DNA of 64,000 nucleotides from Iris pallida (GCA_029216955.1 JANAVB010012151.1:107501-171500), one strand, 5' to 3'; numbered from the stretch's first letter, positions 1 to 10,774 are shown. Notes: a model not told the origin generated them from the sequence alone. Made by a program: numbers and translations.

Positions 1-905
1 AACCTGCAACCAAAAATTCATGATGGCAGTGATCACCGATCTAACTAGTTCAATTCTACCACCAAAAGATAGACATTGCGCTTGCCATCCCTCCAGGCAT
101 TTTTGTACATACTCCGTCAGAGAGGAGCAGTCTTCACTTCGAGCATAATTCACTGTCAATGGGATACCTAAGTATTTGACAGGCAACTCGGCTTGTCCAA
201 CTCCAAGAGCTCTCGCGCATTCATCTTTGTTGGTACTGGATGAACTAAAGTATACGCGACTCTTATCGCGGTTGAGATGAAGCCCTATATCGTCGGCGAA
301 TCTAACCATGATCTCGTTCAAGGTCCTCAATCCCATCATGTCCGGAGTCAAGAAAACTAAGAGATCATCTGCATATATTAGGTGGCTGATGTGCGGCGTG
401 ACAGTCTTGTAAAGAGGTTGGATTTTCCCCCAAGCAACCGCGACATCCATTAAGCAGGAGAAGTGTTCCATCACTAGAGCGAAGAGATACGGGGATAGAG
501 GATCCCCTTGGCGCAATCCTCTATTGCTAGCAAAGAATCCATGCGGCCTGCCTTCGATCAGAACAGAGAATGTGGCACTGGTTATGCATTCCCGCACTCG
601 AGCAACCCATATCTCCGAAAAACCCATGGCTAACATTGATGCACATACGAACTCCCTATTCACCATGTCGTAGGCTTTACGAAGGTCTAATTTGAGGCAG
701 GCTTTTCCTCCTCCTGGCCTGTTAAATTCTCTGACAAACTCGTGAGCCAGTAGGGAGTTTTCAGAAATTGATCTTCCTTTCACAAATGCAGCTTGATTTT
801 TGGATATTAGCTTCATCATAATTGCCTCCATACGACGACACATAATCCCAGTGATGAGTTTGTAGATGTAATTGCAGCAGGCTATAGGTCGATACTCTGA
901 CAGGT
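1..905 (-). pseudogene. LINE ORF2 reverse transcriptase domain (runs off window)
   Basis: Continuous minus-strand frame from about 905 to base 1 with no stop, so it continues outside the window. In order it shows the RT fingers motif SEYRPIACCN, then KGRSISENSLLAHE, the palm motif LKLDLRKAYDMV, the RQGDPLSPYLF motif and the catalytic YADD box at 367-378 followed by LLVF. These are hallmarks of L1-clade reverse transcriptases, which prime on nicked target DNA. It lies in a different frame from the upstream half of ORF2 (906-2212). The switch falls in a G/C-rich run near 905, where the PKREGGDRP motif passes into the other frame. Confidence 0.9.
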
Positions 906-2212
906 CTGTCGCCCCCCTCCCTCTTTGGAATTAGAGTAAGAAACGTGTGATTGTATTCTTTAAGTAATCTACCAGACTCGAAGAATTCTCGAATAGCTTC
1001 GAACACTTGGCCTTTGATGTCTGCCCAATGGAGTTTATAAAACTTACTCCCAAACCCGTCGGGGCCTGGGGCTTTATCTGGATTAGCCGCCTTCACAATG
1101 TTTTCTATCTCCTCCATCCTAAGGGGAGCCATTAAAATGGCATTCCCTTCTTCCGTAACCAGCCTCTTACTCACAATGTTAGAAAATAAGGATTTGTATA
1201 TATGTTGATTGTATAGGTTGGAAAAGTACCTGACTGCCGTTTCCTTAATGCAGGACGCTGTGGAGGTAGCATTCCCTTGTTGGTCAATGATCTGCTGGAT
1301 CCTATTTCTGTGTTGCCTTGTCCGTATCACGTCGTAGAAGAAACGGGTACATTTATCACCTTTTTGAAGCCACGCACATTTAGCATGCTGTGCTGAAGCA
1401 ACTTCCTCTGCAAGCCTGAGTTTGCCTACTTCGATTGATAGTTCGCGCTCCGCAGTAGCTAAGTCTTCATTGGTAGGGTCTTCTTGTAGCCTTTCTTGAA
1501 TCCGAGTAAGTGCTCTGGAATTTTGTTCTAATTCTCCACTTGGCCGCGATCGGACCCAGGTCTTCAGATGAGTTTTGATCGACTTAAGAGTGCATGCTAC
1601 TCGAAATTGAGCCAAGCCTGACGCCCTCTGCCGAAGACCTGTGCCTACCGCCTCCTTATATCCATCCAGCAGGTGCCATCTGTTGTTATATCGAAATGGT
1701 GAAGCTTTCATCTTCTCCATAGTTGCTAACTGGATACGTAAGGGGCAATGGTCGCTCGTCCCCGCTGATAAGCCCACAACAGGAGAGTTGGGGAATTTCT
1801 CGAACCAGCTATTGTTGCCTACCGCTCTGTCCAACTGACAGCAGACGTGGCTACTAGTAGATTTGTTACTCCAGGTCCAAAGATGACCTCCACGATTGAG
1901 TTGACGTAAGCCAGTTCGTAGTAAACAATCTTGGAAGTCTTGTAATATCATCTCTGGGACTCGTCGACCTCCAATCTTTTCGTGTTGATACAAGATGGTG
2001 TTAAAGTCACCCATCAAAATCAGAGGAAGCTTGAGCAAGCGCTCAGCCATGTTGTTGACTTGGGCGATATCTTGCCATAACTCGTCTCTTTTCCTCATAT
2101 CATTGTGGCCATATATGCCCCACAACCAGTTGGAGACCTCCTTGATGGGTGAAGGAAATGGCGATAAGCTGTTCAGATTTGTAGACAACCTCTCCCGTCC
2201 TGTGATTCGCAT
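906..2212 (-). pseudogene. LINE ORF2 middle: endonuclease C-terminal part and RT start
   Basis: Contains LILMGDFNTIL, the GDFN motif of apurinic/apyrimidinic-type LINE endonucleases, and SAGTSDHCPLRI, the C-terminal SDH motif of the same domain. A linker follows with WLQKGDKCTRFF and then the RT entry motif NPDKAPGPDGFGSKFY. The enzyme family nicks target DNA and reverse transcribes the element RNA in place. The frame stays open to 761, but similarity moves to another frame near 905, so a small indel separates it from the palm domain. At the other end it is out of frame with 2214-2450. Confidence 0.9.
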
Positions 2213-2213
2213 C

Positions 2214-2450
2214 CTATATAATCCAGATACGTACCATAGGACACATATCCAAATTGTTTACCTGATTCCAATGGCAAGGAGTCCTTCGTTCAAGCAAAAT
2301 AGTAGACTTGATCTTGGTCTCAAGAAGCGCACAGATAGTGCATCGTTCTTGCCTTACTATGTTCCGCACCTCTCTCCATCTTCCAATCGAGCAAACTCCC
2401 CTTATGTTCCAAGCTAATATCGACATTTTAATGTCTGGATTGAGATCCAC
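2214..2450 (-). pseudogene. LINE ORF2 N-terminus (endonuclease start)
   Basis: Short frame of 78 codons carrying MSILAWNIRGV, the typical N-terminal strand of plant LINE endonucleases (the W-N-R-G pattern), then a catalytic-metal-site pattern ALLETKI. It ends at 2214 and the domain continues at 2212 in a different frame, so one frameshift separates the two halves of the endonuclease. It overlaps the 3' end of ORF1 by about 37 bp, which is usual for ORF1/ORF2 junctions in plant LINEs. The likely true start is the Met of MSILAW. Confidence 0.85.
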
Positions 2451-3652
2451 ATGGATATCTCCTGCAGTATCATCTCGGGGGATGACTGCAAATCTCCAAC
2501 CTGATGGTCGTTGTCTCGTCCTTCTGGTTGCTTATCCTTCTTATGAAGGATGAGTTCCCGCCATGCTGGATTATCAACCACTAGATTGCTTTGTCCTTCC
2601 CCTCCGTCTATCTCTTGTTCTGCAAAGGAGCGGCTCTCCTGTGCATTTGTTGGCCTTGATTCGCTTGTCGGTATCCTGGTTTTTTCCACTGCCTGTCTTG
2701 CTTGTCGCTTCCTATTTGAGTTATAGACTGCCCCTTTGTGATTGAGACTGCTTACTGAGTCCGCTCGTCTCTTCGTAGCACTAGAACCCGACGCCTGAAA
2801 TATAATGAGGCTTCTGCTATCCCCTTCCTGAATATTGCTTTCCTGTGACCTGTTTCCTTGGTTTTCCTCCTCCATCTCAACTTCTTTGGAGAATGACACT
2901 TCTTTTCCTCTGTGTACAGTCTGCGAGGGAGGCTGTCCCGTGGGAGTCTCTTGACTCGGTAGCACTACGGCTAGATCGAGCCCCGTACATCCGTCCACTC
3001 CTACTGTCACGTGGACCTCCTCCATATCTTGTGGCGAGGAGTTCTCCTGCATTTCACAGTGGTCATTGCAGTTAGCCTCTCTTTGGTTTTGTGTTTCTCG
3101 TGTACTCCCTTCTGTCATATTACAGTATTGTGCCATATGACCAAACACTTTGCACTTTTGGCAGCCGGGAGGAACCCATTCATAATCCACTCCTTGGCTA
3201 AATACATCACCAGTTGGTATCTCGTACGAAATCTCTCGGGGAAGCTTGGTTCCTGCTTCAATTTCGACAAGAACACGCGCATATTGGAGCCTCGATCTGG
3301 ATTGAGTAGCCTCATCTGCTTTGAGCGGTCTCCCTATTAGGCTTGCAAGTTTCATGATCATGGTTTTGTTCCAATACTGGATAGGAAGCCCGGGTAGTCT
3401 AACCCAAACTGGTATCGTATGGAATGCATCCCGTTCACATCTGCTATTGGGTTGCCAAGCTTTTACGATTATGAGACGTCCGTCAAACGTCCACGGCCCA
3501 TCATGTAGCACACGCTCGACATCTTCTTGAAGATCAAATTTAACAAGGAAGAACGCATCTTCTCGAGCGTAGAACTCCATAGCACCCTTCGGTCGCCATA
3601 CACGAGCAGCATAAGCACGAATTTGGCCGTAGAACGGACGATCACCCATCAC
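2414..3652 (-). pseudogene. LINE ORF1, DUF4283-like and CCHC part
   Basis: 412 codons. Near the start MGDRPFYGQIRAYAARVW and then FFLVKFDLQEDVERVL match the DUF4283 fold found in plant LINE ORF1 proteins. The signature HTIPVWVRLPGLPIQYWN follows, and then a CCHC-type zinc knuckle, CQKCKVFGHMAQYC. The rest is low-complexity and charged. ORF1 proteins bind the element RNA. There is no ATG at the reading-frame start (GTG at 3650-3652). The natural N-terminus lies in 3642-4244 in another frame, so ORF1 is split by a frameshift near 3650-3690. Confidence 0.9.
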
Positions 3653-4240
3653 ATATAGAATAAGGGTGTTTTTCCAATAAAGCTACCGTTTCTTGAATTT
3701 CTTCAGTAGTGAATACCGCCCTTCTGCCGCCGCCATCTCCCTGTGTTGGTTCGACATACTCCATCTCCACCTCCGGCGATCCACTTTTGACTCGGCAGAT
3801 GTCTGCCCAAGAAACCCCTTCTGGTCGGCTACCTACTTGAACCTGCGGTGTCGAGGCTACCCGACTAGTATCGATGCTGCGATGTTGTACCATAGGTCTT
3901 TTTCCTTTATCTATGCCTCCATCCTTCTTCCCATCCATCGCATGTCTGCTTCGGTGGTTGGGGACACGCTCTAATCGAGTCCGTTCTCCAGCCACCCTAT
4001 ATGAAGGTTGTCTCCCATTGCTTCTTGTCCCTCCTATCTGTTCCCTTGCCCGAGGAGGGGCGCCATAGGGTTGTCGTCGTCGCCGATGCACGGTGGTCCA
4101 TCCCCCTTTCTCCTCCTGCGTGTAGCCATCCTCCGCCTGAGTTGTTAGGCTTCCTTGCCACCGTCCACCGCTGCTGGAGGCGCCGGGATCCCATGCCCGC
4201 TCCCTTGTCGCTGGGTTTAGGGTTTCCTCTGCCGCCGCTT

Positions 4241-4244
<4 letters not shown>
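3642..4244 (-). pseudogene. LINE ORF1 N-terminal part
   Basis: 200 codons from an ATG at 4242-4244 to a stop at 3642. The segment is low-complexity, basic and Gly/Arg/Ser rich (for example GGWTTVHRRRRQ), then GVSWADICR and FTTEEIQETVALLEKHP, which normally lead straight into the DUF4283 domain. It ends ten bases inside the next frame, so the two pieces are one gene split by a frame change. The ATG sits against the TA array at 4245, so the element is either nearly full length or truncated here. Confidence 0.75.
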
Positions 4245-4326
<82 letters not shown>

Positions 4327-4352
4327 TTTTTTATTTTATATATATATATATA
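4242..4352. repeat. (TA)n microsatellite
   Basis: Almost pure TA dinucleotide from 4242 to about 4322, followed by a T-rich break and a second short TA run to 4352. It marks the 5' boundary of the LINE. Confidence 0.97.
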
Positions 4353-4354
4353 TT

Positions 4355-4451
4355 TGAAAGAAGGTAATTGTGGCGAACGCTCCCACCGGGAATAGATCTC
4401 CTGACCACTCGGGCCGCATGCCTCTCTCTTAACCACTAGGCTAAGGTCATT

Positions 4452-4452
<1 letters not shown>
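4355..4452 (-). repeat. tRNA-derived SINE-like fragment
   Basis: On the minus strand the segment begins near TTAGCCTAGTGGTTAAGAG, a good RNA polymerase III A box (TAGCCTAGTGG). It continues to a decayed B-box area (AGATCTATTCCCGGTGGGAG, compare GGTTCGATTCC) followed by GGGAGCGTTCGCC. A box, B box, short tail and AT-rich 3' flank fit the head of a tRNA-derived SINE. No cloverleaf is intact, so it is not a tRNA gene. It is bracketed by TA arrays that hide any target duplication. Confidence 0.5.
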
Positions 4453-4454
<2 letters not shown>

Positions 4455-4512
<58 letters not shown>

Positions 4513-4520
4513 TATATTTA
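4455..4520. repeat. (TA)n microsatellite
   Basis: TA dinucleotides from 4455, interrupted by AAA near 4505. Confidence 0.95.
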
Positions 4521-5561
4521 TAAAACAAGTTATCCAGTGATCGATTTTAACTGTTGACCTTGATTGGTTTATATATTAGGATGGCCGTGGAAACTCATGT
4601 ACATAATTTGTAAGGGCCCTAATTTGTACACGTACTGAAACTATTTGCATTTTCCTGAGAAAGCTAATCTATTTAGATGAACATGCTTGAATTAATTATA
4701 ACAAATGCTCCATATTGATGTTCTCCAATGTCCTTCATTATCAGTACTAGAGGTCAGCACCAAACACCTAGCTACCTATACGTGAATTGCTACAACAGTT
4801 ATAACTATGTTTAGCATTAGGTTGCTAATGGCACTACTCACATCTATACTAAACTATTACTTCATTTGTGTGGCCAGCAGCTAGCTAAGATGATCATAAT
4901 TTCGTGAATTAAATTGCATCAAATGCTCAATATGGAAATGTCCTTGTCCAAGTACCATTATTATGATCTCTGGACATATAACACAAATGCTCTCTGGTGG
5001 GAGATCCATAACTTGGCCTCATGCGGTTTGATTACTTGAATTCCATTAATTTCTGATGGTTGGTGATTCAGATTCAAAAGGTGCGAGTCCATGTTACTCT
5101 CTACTAATATCATGTCGCTGATGTATATATGCATAGAGATGTCATTACTGAACGTTTAGAATATTATAGGGCTGGCCCTTTTGCATTTTCTCTTTAGCAT
5201 TTTCCAAATATCTAATTAAGTATCTTAAGAGGAAGACAAAAGGATGAATCAATTGTTTAACTTTTAAGAAGTAAATTTGAGCAAGTAGAATACTTTTGCA
5301 TCCTCGGGATGAGTTGGTGTAAATATGAGCAAGTAGTATATATGGTTAATTATCCTAAGAACTAGAGATCATTGAGGTGATTTTATCTTTTCCTTTTTCA
5401 ATTAGGGAAATGTAAAATTAGAGTTCATCTCAGTTATATCATGCTATTTATTACTGAGTCCAGGAAGTCCATATTTCTGCAAGTTTTGAAAGTTTGCTTA
5501 CTAATAGTTTGACTTATCTGTTCTCAGCTGGAACCAGAGTTTCTCTTGAAATTTTGCACGG

Positions 5562-5562
<1 letters not shown>
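4521..5562. other. AT-rich intergenic DNA, no gene seen
   Basis: No reading frame with recognisable content. Two similar stretches (near 4690-4750 and 4905-4965, sharing AATTAA...CAAATGCTC...ATAT...ATGTCC...CATTAT) look like an old local duplication. Confidence 0.6.
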
Positions 5563-5602
<40 letters not shown>

Positions 5603-5607
5603 TTCTA

Positions 5608-6278
5608 CAGTAGAAACTCTATAAATTAATACTCGATTATTTAATAAACTCTCTAAGATAATATTTTTGGCCGGTCCCGACTCGGGGATAGGGTGCTAAA
5701 TTAATAATTCGCTAAAATTATAAGATAATACATTTTTGATAATTTCTTCAGACCCCATATAAAATATAAATTAATAATTCCTTATATATAGCATATTACA
5801 TGAATGATTTATGAAGGTTTCTTGAAAAATGACTCAATTGTCTTTTGTTTTTTGTTGAAATCAATTTCCCCTTGAATCTCGTCTCTAATTTTTCTTAGCA
5901 TGGTAAGAACTTCTGGTGTTGTTTTCTCATAGCTCAACAAGAAATTGTTCAATGTGATTGCCGCTTTAATAGCTTCGTTTCGCGAAGGGGGCTCCATTGT
6001 AGAACTTTCATCATCTTCTTCATCGATATCATCTTTATTAATTTCAATAACGCTTTCAATAATTTCTTCATCAGTCAACAACTGTGCAACTACATTTTCT
6101 TCTGGGTGAGTCAGAACATCTTCGACATCCATTGCATTGCGATAACCCAACTCTTTTAATTAATAAAATATTAATTAATATATAAATTAATAATTATTAA
6201 TTTATCGATTAATTAATAACTCTTTTAATTAATAAATTTTGGTGGTCCCAAGTGTATTATTTTATAGAGTTTCTACTG
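5608..6278 (-). mobile_element. Pogo/Lemi1-like (Tc1-mariner) transposon, internally deleted
   Basis: 671 bp bounded by terminal inverted repeats. The left end starts CAGTAGAAACTCTATAAA and the right end is its near-perfect complement ending TTTATAGAGTTTCTACTG. TA dinucleotides flank both ends (5606-5607 and 6279-6280), the standard Tc1/mariner target duplication. The ends closely resemble the Emigrant/Lemi1 pogo-like family of plants. Inside is only the last 113 codons of a transposase (5809-6150), so it is a deletion derivative. The adjacent duplicate at 6566-6676 preserves the uninterrupted target site, which fixes both ends to the base. Confidence 0.9.
5809..6150 (-). pseudogene. C-terminal remnant of pogo-like transposase
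   Basis: 113 codons, open on the minus strand. The sequence is acidic (NKDDIDEEDDESS), followed by a predicted helical segment (AIKAAITLNNFLLSY...LRKIRDEIQGEI) and the terminal motif KKQKTIESFFKK. That pattern ends pogo/Tigger/Jerky-type transposases, whose last residues resemble a PCNA-binding peptide (QxxIxxFF). The HTH DNA-binding and DDE catalytic domains are missing. It therefore cannot move itself, though intact ends could in principle be recognised by a related enzyme. Confidence 0.75.
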
Positions 6279-6280
6279 TA

Positions 6281-6378
6281 TATAGCTGTAGTAGGCTTTA
6301 GATGCATATTCTAAGGATCTAGCTAGATTGAAAGGGTCTAGATCCCTGATAAAAAGTTAAAATCTGTTTTCCATCGAA

Positions 6379-6381
<3 letters not shown>
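6281..6381. repeat. Tandem duplicate, copy 1 (right arm, interrupted by the pogo element)
   Basis: 101 bp from TATAGCTGTAGTAGGC to the CCATCGAAAAT stretch. It is repeated almost exactly at 6576-6676 with a few mismatches. Its left arm (…AAAGTTTCTA) lies at about 5598-5607 on the far side of the transposon. Confidence 0.93.
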
Positions 6382-6446
<65 letters not shown>

Positions 6447-6504
6447 TTTTTTTATATATATATATATATATAGAAAAATGTACCTAAGGTCGACCTTACA
6501 TTTT

Positions 6505-6567
<63 letters not shown>
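6382..6567. repeat. TA arrays with a small palindrome
   Basis: Long TA runs at about 6382-6440, 6454-6472 and 6519-6567. Between them GAAAAATGTA (6473-6482) is repeated inverted as TACATTTTTC (6497-6506) around a centre containing the self-complementary AAGGTCGACCTT. It could be a MITE remnant or a chance palindrome. Confidence 0.85.
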
Positions 6568-6570
<3 letters not shown>

Positions 6571-6676
6571 TTCTATATAGCTGTAGTAGGCGTTAGCTGC
6601 ATATTCTAAGGATCTAGCTAGATTGAAAGGGTCTAGATCCCTGATAAAAAATTAAAATCTGTTTTCCATCGAAAAT
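6566..6676. repeat. Tandem duplicate, copy 2 (uninterrupted, empty site)
   Basis: Reads AAAGTTTCTA directly into TATAGCTGTAGTAGG at 6575/6576. This is exactly the sequence obtained by removing the pogo-like element and one TA from copy 1. Confidence 0.93.
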
Positions 6677-7218
6677 TAAATCTCGAAAATAACACACATT
6701 ACTATATGAATTAAACTTGTACCTACCCAAAAGGCATGCAGTTCATATAAATAGTCGAAAATGCCAAAGTCTGCTTTGTAACCAACAAGTTTGATCTGCT
6801 ATGTATCCTACATATGCTATAGCATGCAGTTGCAAATTGGAATAGAGGCGCCAGCTTGTTTAATAACCACAAAGTAAAGTTACATGCTATCATTTGAGTG
6901 GCTTACCATCATCATCACTAAAACACCATGTCCACGTTGGTTAGGTACTAGTAATAACATTGGTGTGGGCTAGCATATAGTTAATGGCTGACTAACATGA
7001 TACATTCTGATACAGATATTTGTGTCATTGGAAGATTCGCTGTTGTTGGAGTTCGCAAAGGCATTCTCTCTCTTTTAAAATGCCAACTCATGTTCATCAA
7101 TCAAGCCACCTACTCATTGTTCAACAATGGGGGCTTGTTTGAGCTTAATATATCACAACACTATAATGTAACCATGAAAGGGGAGAAAGGGTGTGAAGCT
7201 CTTTTGGGTACATACACA
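6677..7218. other. Upstream intergenic region of WOX3
   Basis: No gene seen. AT-rich unique DNA that may hold distal regulatory sequence of the WOX3 gene. No specific element can be supported by eye. Confidence 0.5.

Positions 7219-7271
<53 letters not shown>
7219..7271. repeat. (GT)n(GA)n compound microsatellite
   Basis: GT dinucleotides to 7240 pass directly into GA dinucleotides to 7271. Confidence 0.97.
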
Positions 7272-7272
<1 letters not shown>

Positions 7273-7454
7273 ATATGGTATTTGACTCTGGTTTGAATGA
7301 TGCCAAACATCATCACCTTATAATTTAATTTTCCCAACTGAAATGGTCGACAGACAGGCGTGTAACTAGCTGCGTTGTCATTCCTTATCATCAATGACTC
7401 CCCATGCCATCAACCAAGCACCTAGCTAGTTCCATCACATATGAGATGGTGTGA

Positions 7455-7485
7455 TACTTTCAAACAGTATCATCCTCCTCTCCAT

Positions 7486-7520
<35 letters not shown>

Positions 7521-7585
7521 GAAGATATATGTTATCATACTAGCAAACAGTATCATCCTTTTCAATTCCATTCTCTCTCTCAAAT
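7455..7585 (+). promoter_or_regulatory. Short promoter duplication with CT tracts
   Basis: AAACAGTATCATCCT occurs at about 7459 and again at about 7542, each followed within about 15 bases by a TCCATTCT/CT-repeat stretch. The duplicated segment lies 360-490 bp upstream of the WOX3 start codon. It could be a duplicated regulatory element or a local slippage product of the CT tract. No bound factor is claimed. Confidence 0.4.
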
Positions 7586-7794
7586 CTGAATAGAAGATAT
7601 CCAAACTAGAAATAGGACTCGGTAAAGGGCTCCAAGGTGTTGTATATAAGGGGAAACACACTCATTTATGACCTCTCTCAGACCAACATCAGCATGACAG
7701 TACTGTGCTCCCCCTCCTTTCCCTTTCTTCCTCCCAGCTTGTTATAAACTCCCCCACCCTGCTTCTCTCTTTTCTTCCCACATCCCTTTTGTCT

Positions 7795-7904
7795 CTTCTC
7801 TCTCTCTCCTCTCCTCTCCTCCCTTCCCATTAATTTATCCTCATCCCACTCTTCCTCCCTCTTTATATAGTCCACAACGGAAAGCCCAAAGTAGAGAAAG
7901 AAAC

Positions 7905-7945
<41 letters not shown>
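7795..7945 (+). promoter_or_regulatory. WOX3 core promoter and GA-rich leader
   Basis: A pyrimidine-rich patch (CTTCTCTCTCTCTCCTCTCC, about 7795-7825) precedes a TATA box TTTATATA at 7862-7869. This places transcription start near 7895-7900. The resulting leader of about 50 bases is mostly GA dinucleotides (7905-7943) and ends two bases before the ATG. TATA plus Y-patch is a common plant core promoter arrangement. Long GA tracts are also known binding sites for plant BASIC PENTACYSTEINE proteins. Confidence 0.6.
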
Positions 7946-7948
<3 letters not shown>

Positions 7949-9156
7949 CCTCAGACTCCTTCCACTAGATGGTGCCCTACTCCAGAGCAGCTGATGATTC
8001 TGGAGGAGATGTACAGGACTGGGGTTAGGACCCCCAATGCTTCCCAGATACAGCAGATAACCGCACACCTCTCGTTCTATGGAAAGATTGAGGGGAAGAA
8101 TGTCTTCTACTGGTTCCAGAACCACAAGGCTCGGGACCGTCAGAAGCTCCGAAGGCGGCTCAGCCGCCAGCACCAGCTGATCCATGGATTCAACCACACC
8201 CACCCAATGCCTCCTCTCCAGTTCCATAACTTGCAGCAGGAACCTACACCTCCTCTATCTCCTACTTCCCAGCTCTATCACCATCCCCCACCTCTCCACT
8301 TTCCCCACCAGGTATATATACATGTTCACATGAAATAGCTATGTTACACTACTACTGGTACTAATATTACTACTACTACTACTACTTATTTATCCTCTCA
8401 TACAAAAATTAGCTAAATGGAGCGAAAGAGAGTGATCTTTTTGCATGGTTTGGCTAGTTAGAGAGAATTAACTAAGATCTTTTATTTTATTTCTTTCTTT
8501 CTTTCTCTCTCTCTCTCCCTTTTTTTTTTGGTTTTCCTTTTCTTCCCTAGAGAGGATGATTTTATTTGCTCAAAATTGAGGTAGTGATGGTGAAAGAAAC
8601 GATATCTGCATCTTTTTCTTTTTCTGTTTAGCTTTCCCATTACTTTCTAAATATGAGTCCAATCACATTCTGAGGTTGGGGAGATGGGAAGGCACGAAGA
8701 TAGAATTCTACGAGGAAGCTTTTAGAGAAGCTGCCAGCAGCCCTATATATACACACACACACTGTCTCAAATGTTTGGTCTTGATATTTTATTTTTCTTC
8801 TATTTATGTCCACTATCAAGTTTCGAGTCTATATATACAAACATATATATGACGCTATAGTTGTTAATCCTTGCCTCTGCATACAGCAGGGGAGTACCCA
8901 GGACGCAACTACTCAGGGTATGAACCTACTGTGCAAGTTGGAGGCAGGCGAGGGCTCAACGTCTTCCTCCGGTGCCACCGCATGCGGCTGCGATTGGATG
9001 GTGATGATGGAGCCCAACAACCCAGGTGCACATGTACTTGTACCTCCATGCTGCAGGCCTCTCAGGACACTTGAGCTCTTCCCCACCACAAGCACTGGCC
9101 TCAAGGATGAGTGCAGCACCTCGAAGTCCTCCTCATGCTCTACTTCCACCAACTGA
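7946..9156 (+). CDS. WOX3: WUSCHEL-related homeobox 3-type transcription factor (WOX3/PRS/NS)
   Basis: Two exons, 7946-8311 and 8887-9156, give a 211-residue protein. Exon 1 starts [16 protein letters not shown], the conserved WOX3 N-terminus. The WOX homeodomain follows at about residues 6-70 with recognition helix [16 protein letters not shown], then a His/Pro-rich linker. Exon 2 ends with the WUS box TLELFP at residues 183-188, then TTSTGLKDE and a Ser/Thr-rich tail. Donor CAG|GTATAT and acceptor ATACAG| are both phase 0 and put the WUS box in frame. A second acceptor three bases on (8889) would drop one Gln. WOX3 proteins act in the nucleus, largely as repressors through the WUS box, to recruit founder cells at the margins of leaves and floral organs. 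Length fits the family (about 200 aa). Orthology to WOX3 rather than another WOX rests on the N-terminus and short size. Confidence 0.9.
8312..8886 (+). other. Intron 1 of WOX3
   Basis: 575-bp intron with GT at 8312-8313 and AG at 8885-8886. It contains a run of ACT triplets (about 8349-8385), a CTTT/CT tract followed by T9 (about 8485-8530) and a short AC repeat near 8750. No other gene is seen in it. Confidence 0.8.
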
Positions 9157-9212
9157 GCTGAATTGATCAGTGTGTTTGTGTGTCTTTGATTTATCTATCC
9201 TTCCCTAACCTA

Positions 9213-9336
<124 letters not shown>

Positions 9337-10610
9337 ATGCTTAGTTGTGTGTTGTATGTGTATCAAGTACGTCAATCTGCATGCACTACTGTTTTTTTCC
9401 AAATTAGATTAGTTTGGACTTGTGGATCTCTCTCTCTCTCTCCCACTCTTCCCTGTTTGTATCTGTAATTTCCTACAATGCCAAGAAAGAGTAAACGCCA
9501 GTACCTGTTAAGCGACTTGTTGAATCAGCTTTTATTTGGTTTTACTCCAGTCAATCGGTACCCATTCTCTCTCTCCCTCTTACATTCTGTGTTGACATGA
9601 AAGTCTCAACTTATTCTCGGTACAAGAGCTAATTGAAAAGATTTATTTGGAGACTATAGAAAGATTTCGTGGTCTTGGGATTTGGTGTTTTGTGACTGCA
9701 GCAAGCTTGGGATTTGGCAACGGCACTTCTAGCTCATCTCAGCTAAGCTCAGCTATAGGAGAATGTCATTATTAGATGTAGTTGTGATTAATTACGGGAA
9801 TGCGCTTCTCATAACGCTTCAGGTATAACCACAGACGAAGACAGAAGGTTAAGAAAATCATGCATGTAGACGTGCATGCAGCGATTCCCGAGTAAAAACT
9901 ACTCCATACGCTATTTGTTTGATATGTAATGCGAATATAATGTCCCCTATTAAGTTTGTTTGTACTATATCTTATAAAAAGAACATCATTCAAAGGAGAA
10001 AAAGAAACACACATGAGAATTTTATTTCCATCCCTTTAATTGTTAATTATTTACAATTTTTTTCTTCCCGAGTTTATTTCATTTTTCGGACGATTCTGGA
10101 TCAATGTCCTAGTATGTTATCCTGAATGATCGTGGGGCAACAGATTTCTAATATAAGTAGTCTGTACCGGCAAGAACGGAGCCAGGATATAAGTTTACCT
10201 CGGAATAAAATTAAAATATACTATAAAATCAACAAAAAAATTATTTCTTATAATGTCATTATAATCCCAAGATGCTTCAATTGTTTATATTTCTTATCCA
10301 TGTTTCTTTTTAAATAACCAAAAAATTGTTTTCGTTTTTTTGTTATTGATTTTTCATCCTAATAAAAAGAAAGTAGTTATTGAAAATTTGTGAACTAAAA
10401 GTCTAAAATTCCTTAAGATGAAGAAACTAGTTATTGGAAATTACAAACTATGATCAAAGAACAACTATTTGTTTAATTAGAAACTTGATGCATATAAAGA
10501 AGTTCTTCCTTCCAAGCTTTATGTTTTTTGTACTAATAGTCATATGTTGTCCAGTTTGCAAAGCACTTTAGAAAGTTCTACTTGTTTTTTAAGTCAATTG
10601 TTAACATTTA

Positions 10611-10700
10611 TGTATCATATGCAAGGAATCATATGCAAAGAACTATTGCGAGTATCATATGAAAGAGCTATTAAGTATCATATGCAAAGAACTATATGTA
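10611..10700. repeat. Degenerate short tandem repeat (ATCATATGCAAAGAACTAT)
   Basis: The phrase ATCATATG(C)AA(A)GA followed by A(C/G)CTATT recurs about four times in 90 bp with unequal spacing. Confidence 0.65.
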
Positions 10701-10745
10701 AAGAACAACCAAGCAGTTAAAAAATATATATATATATATACCGGA

Positions 10746-10774
10746 AGTCCGGAGCAGAACGTTGCTTCCGGACT
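10746..10774. repeat. Small inverted repeat
   Basis: AGTCCGGA (10746-10753) and TCCGGACT (10767-10774) flank a 13-base loop, directly after a TA run. It may be one end of an old MITE. Confidence 0.4.

Larger units (their letters stand above)
1..4244 (-). mobile_element. L1-type LINE retrotransposon, partial, degenerate
   Basis: Non-LTR retrotransposon read on the minus strand. Its 5' end lies near 4244 beside a TA microsatellite, and its 3' end and tail lie beyond the left edge of the window. Order along the element: ORF1 (3642-4244, then 2414-3652) with a DUF4283-like domain and one CCHC knuckle, then ORF2 (2214-2450, 906-2212, 1-905) with an endonuclease and a reverse transcriptase. This is the standard plant L1 layout. 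ORF1 and ORF2 are each broken by frame changes (near 3650, 2213 and 905), so the copy is dead. Target-site duplications cannot be tested because only one end is present. Confidence 0.93.

Noticed and set aside
7841..8227. 128-codon minus-strand open frame opposite WOX3 exon 1
   Set aside because: Shadow of the homeodomain exon and the GA/CT repeats.
8871..9074. Alternative exon 2 frame ([14 protein letters not shown]) for the WOX3 gene
   Set aside because: It lacks the WUS box. The phase-0 donor and acceptor choose the frame ending TLELFP...STSTN.
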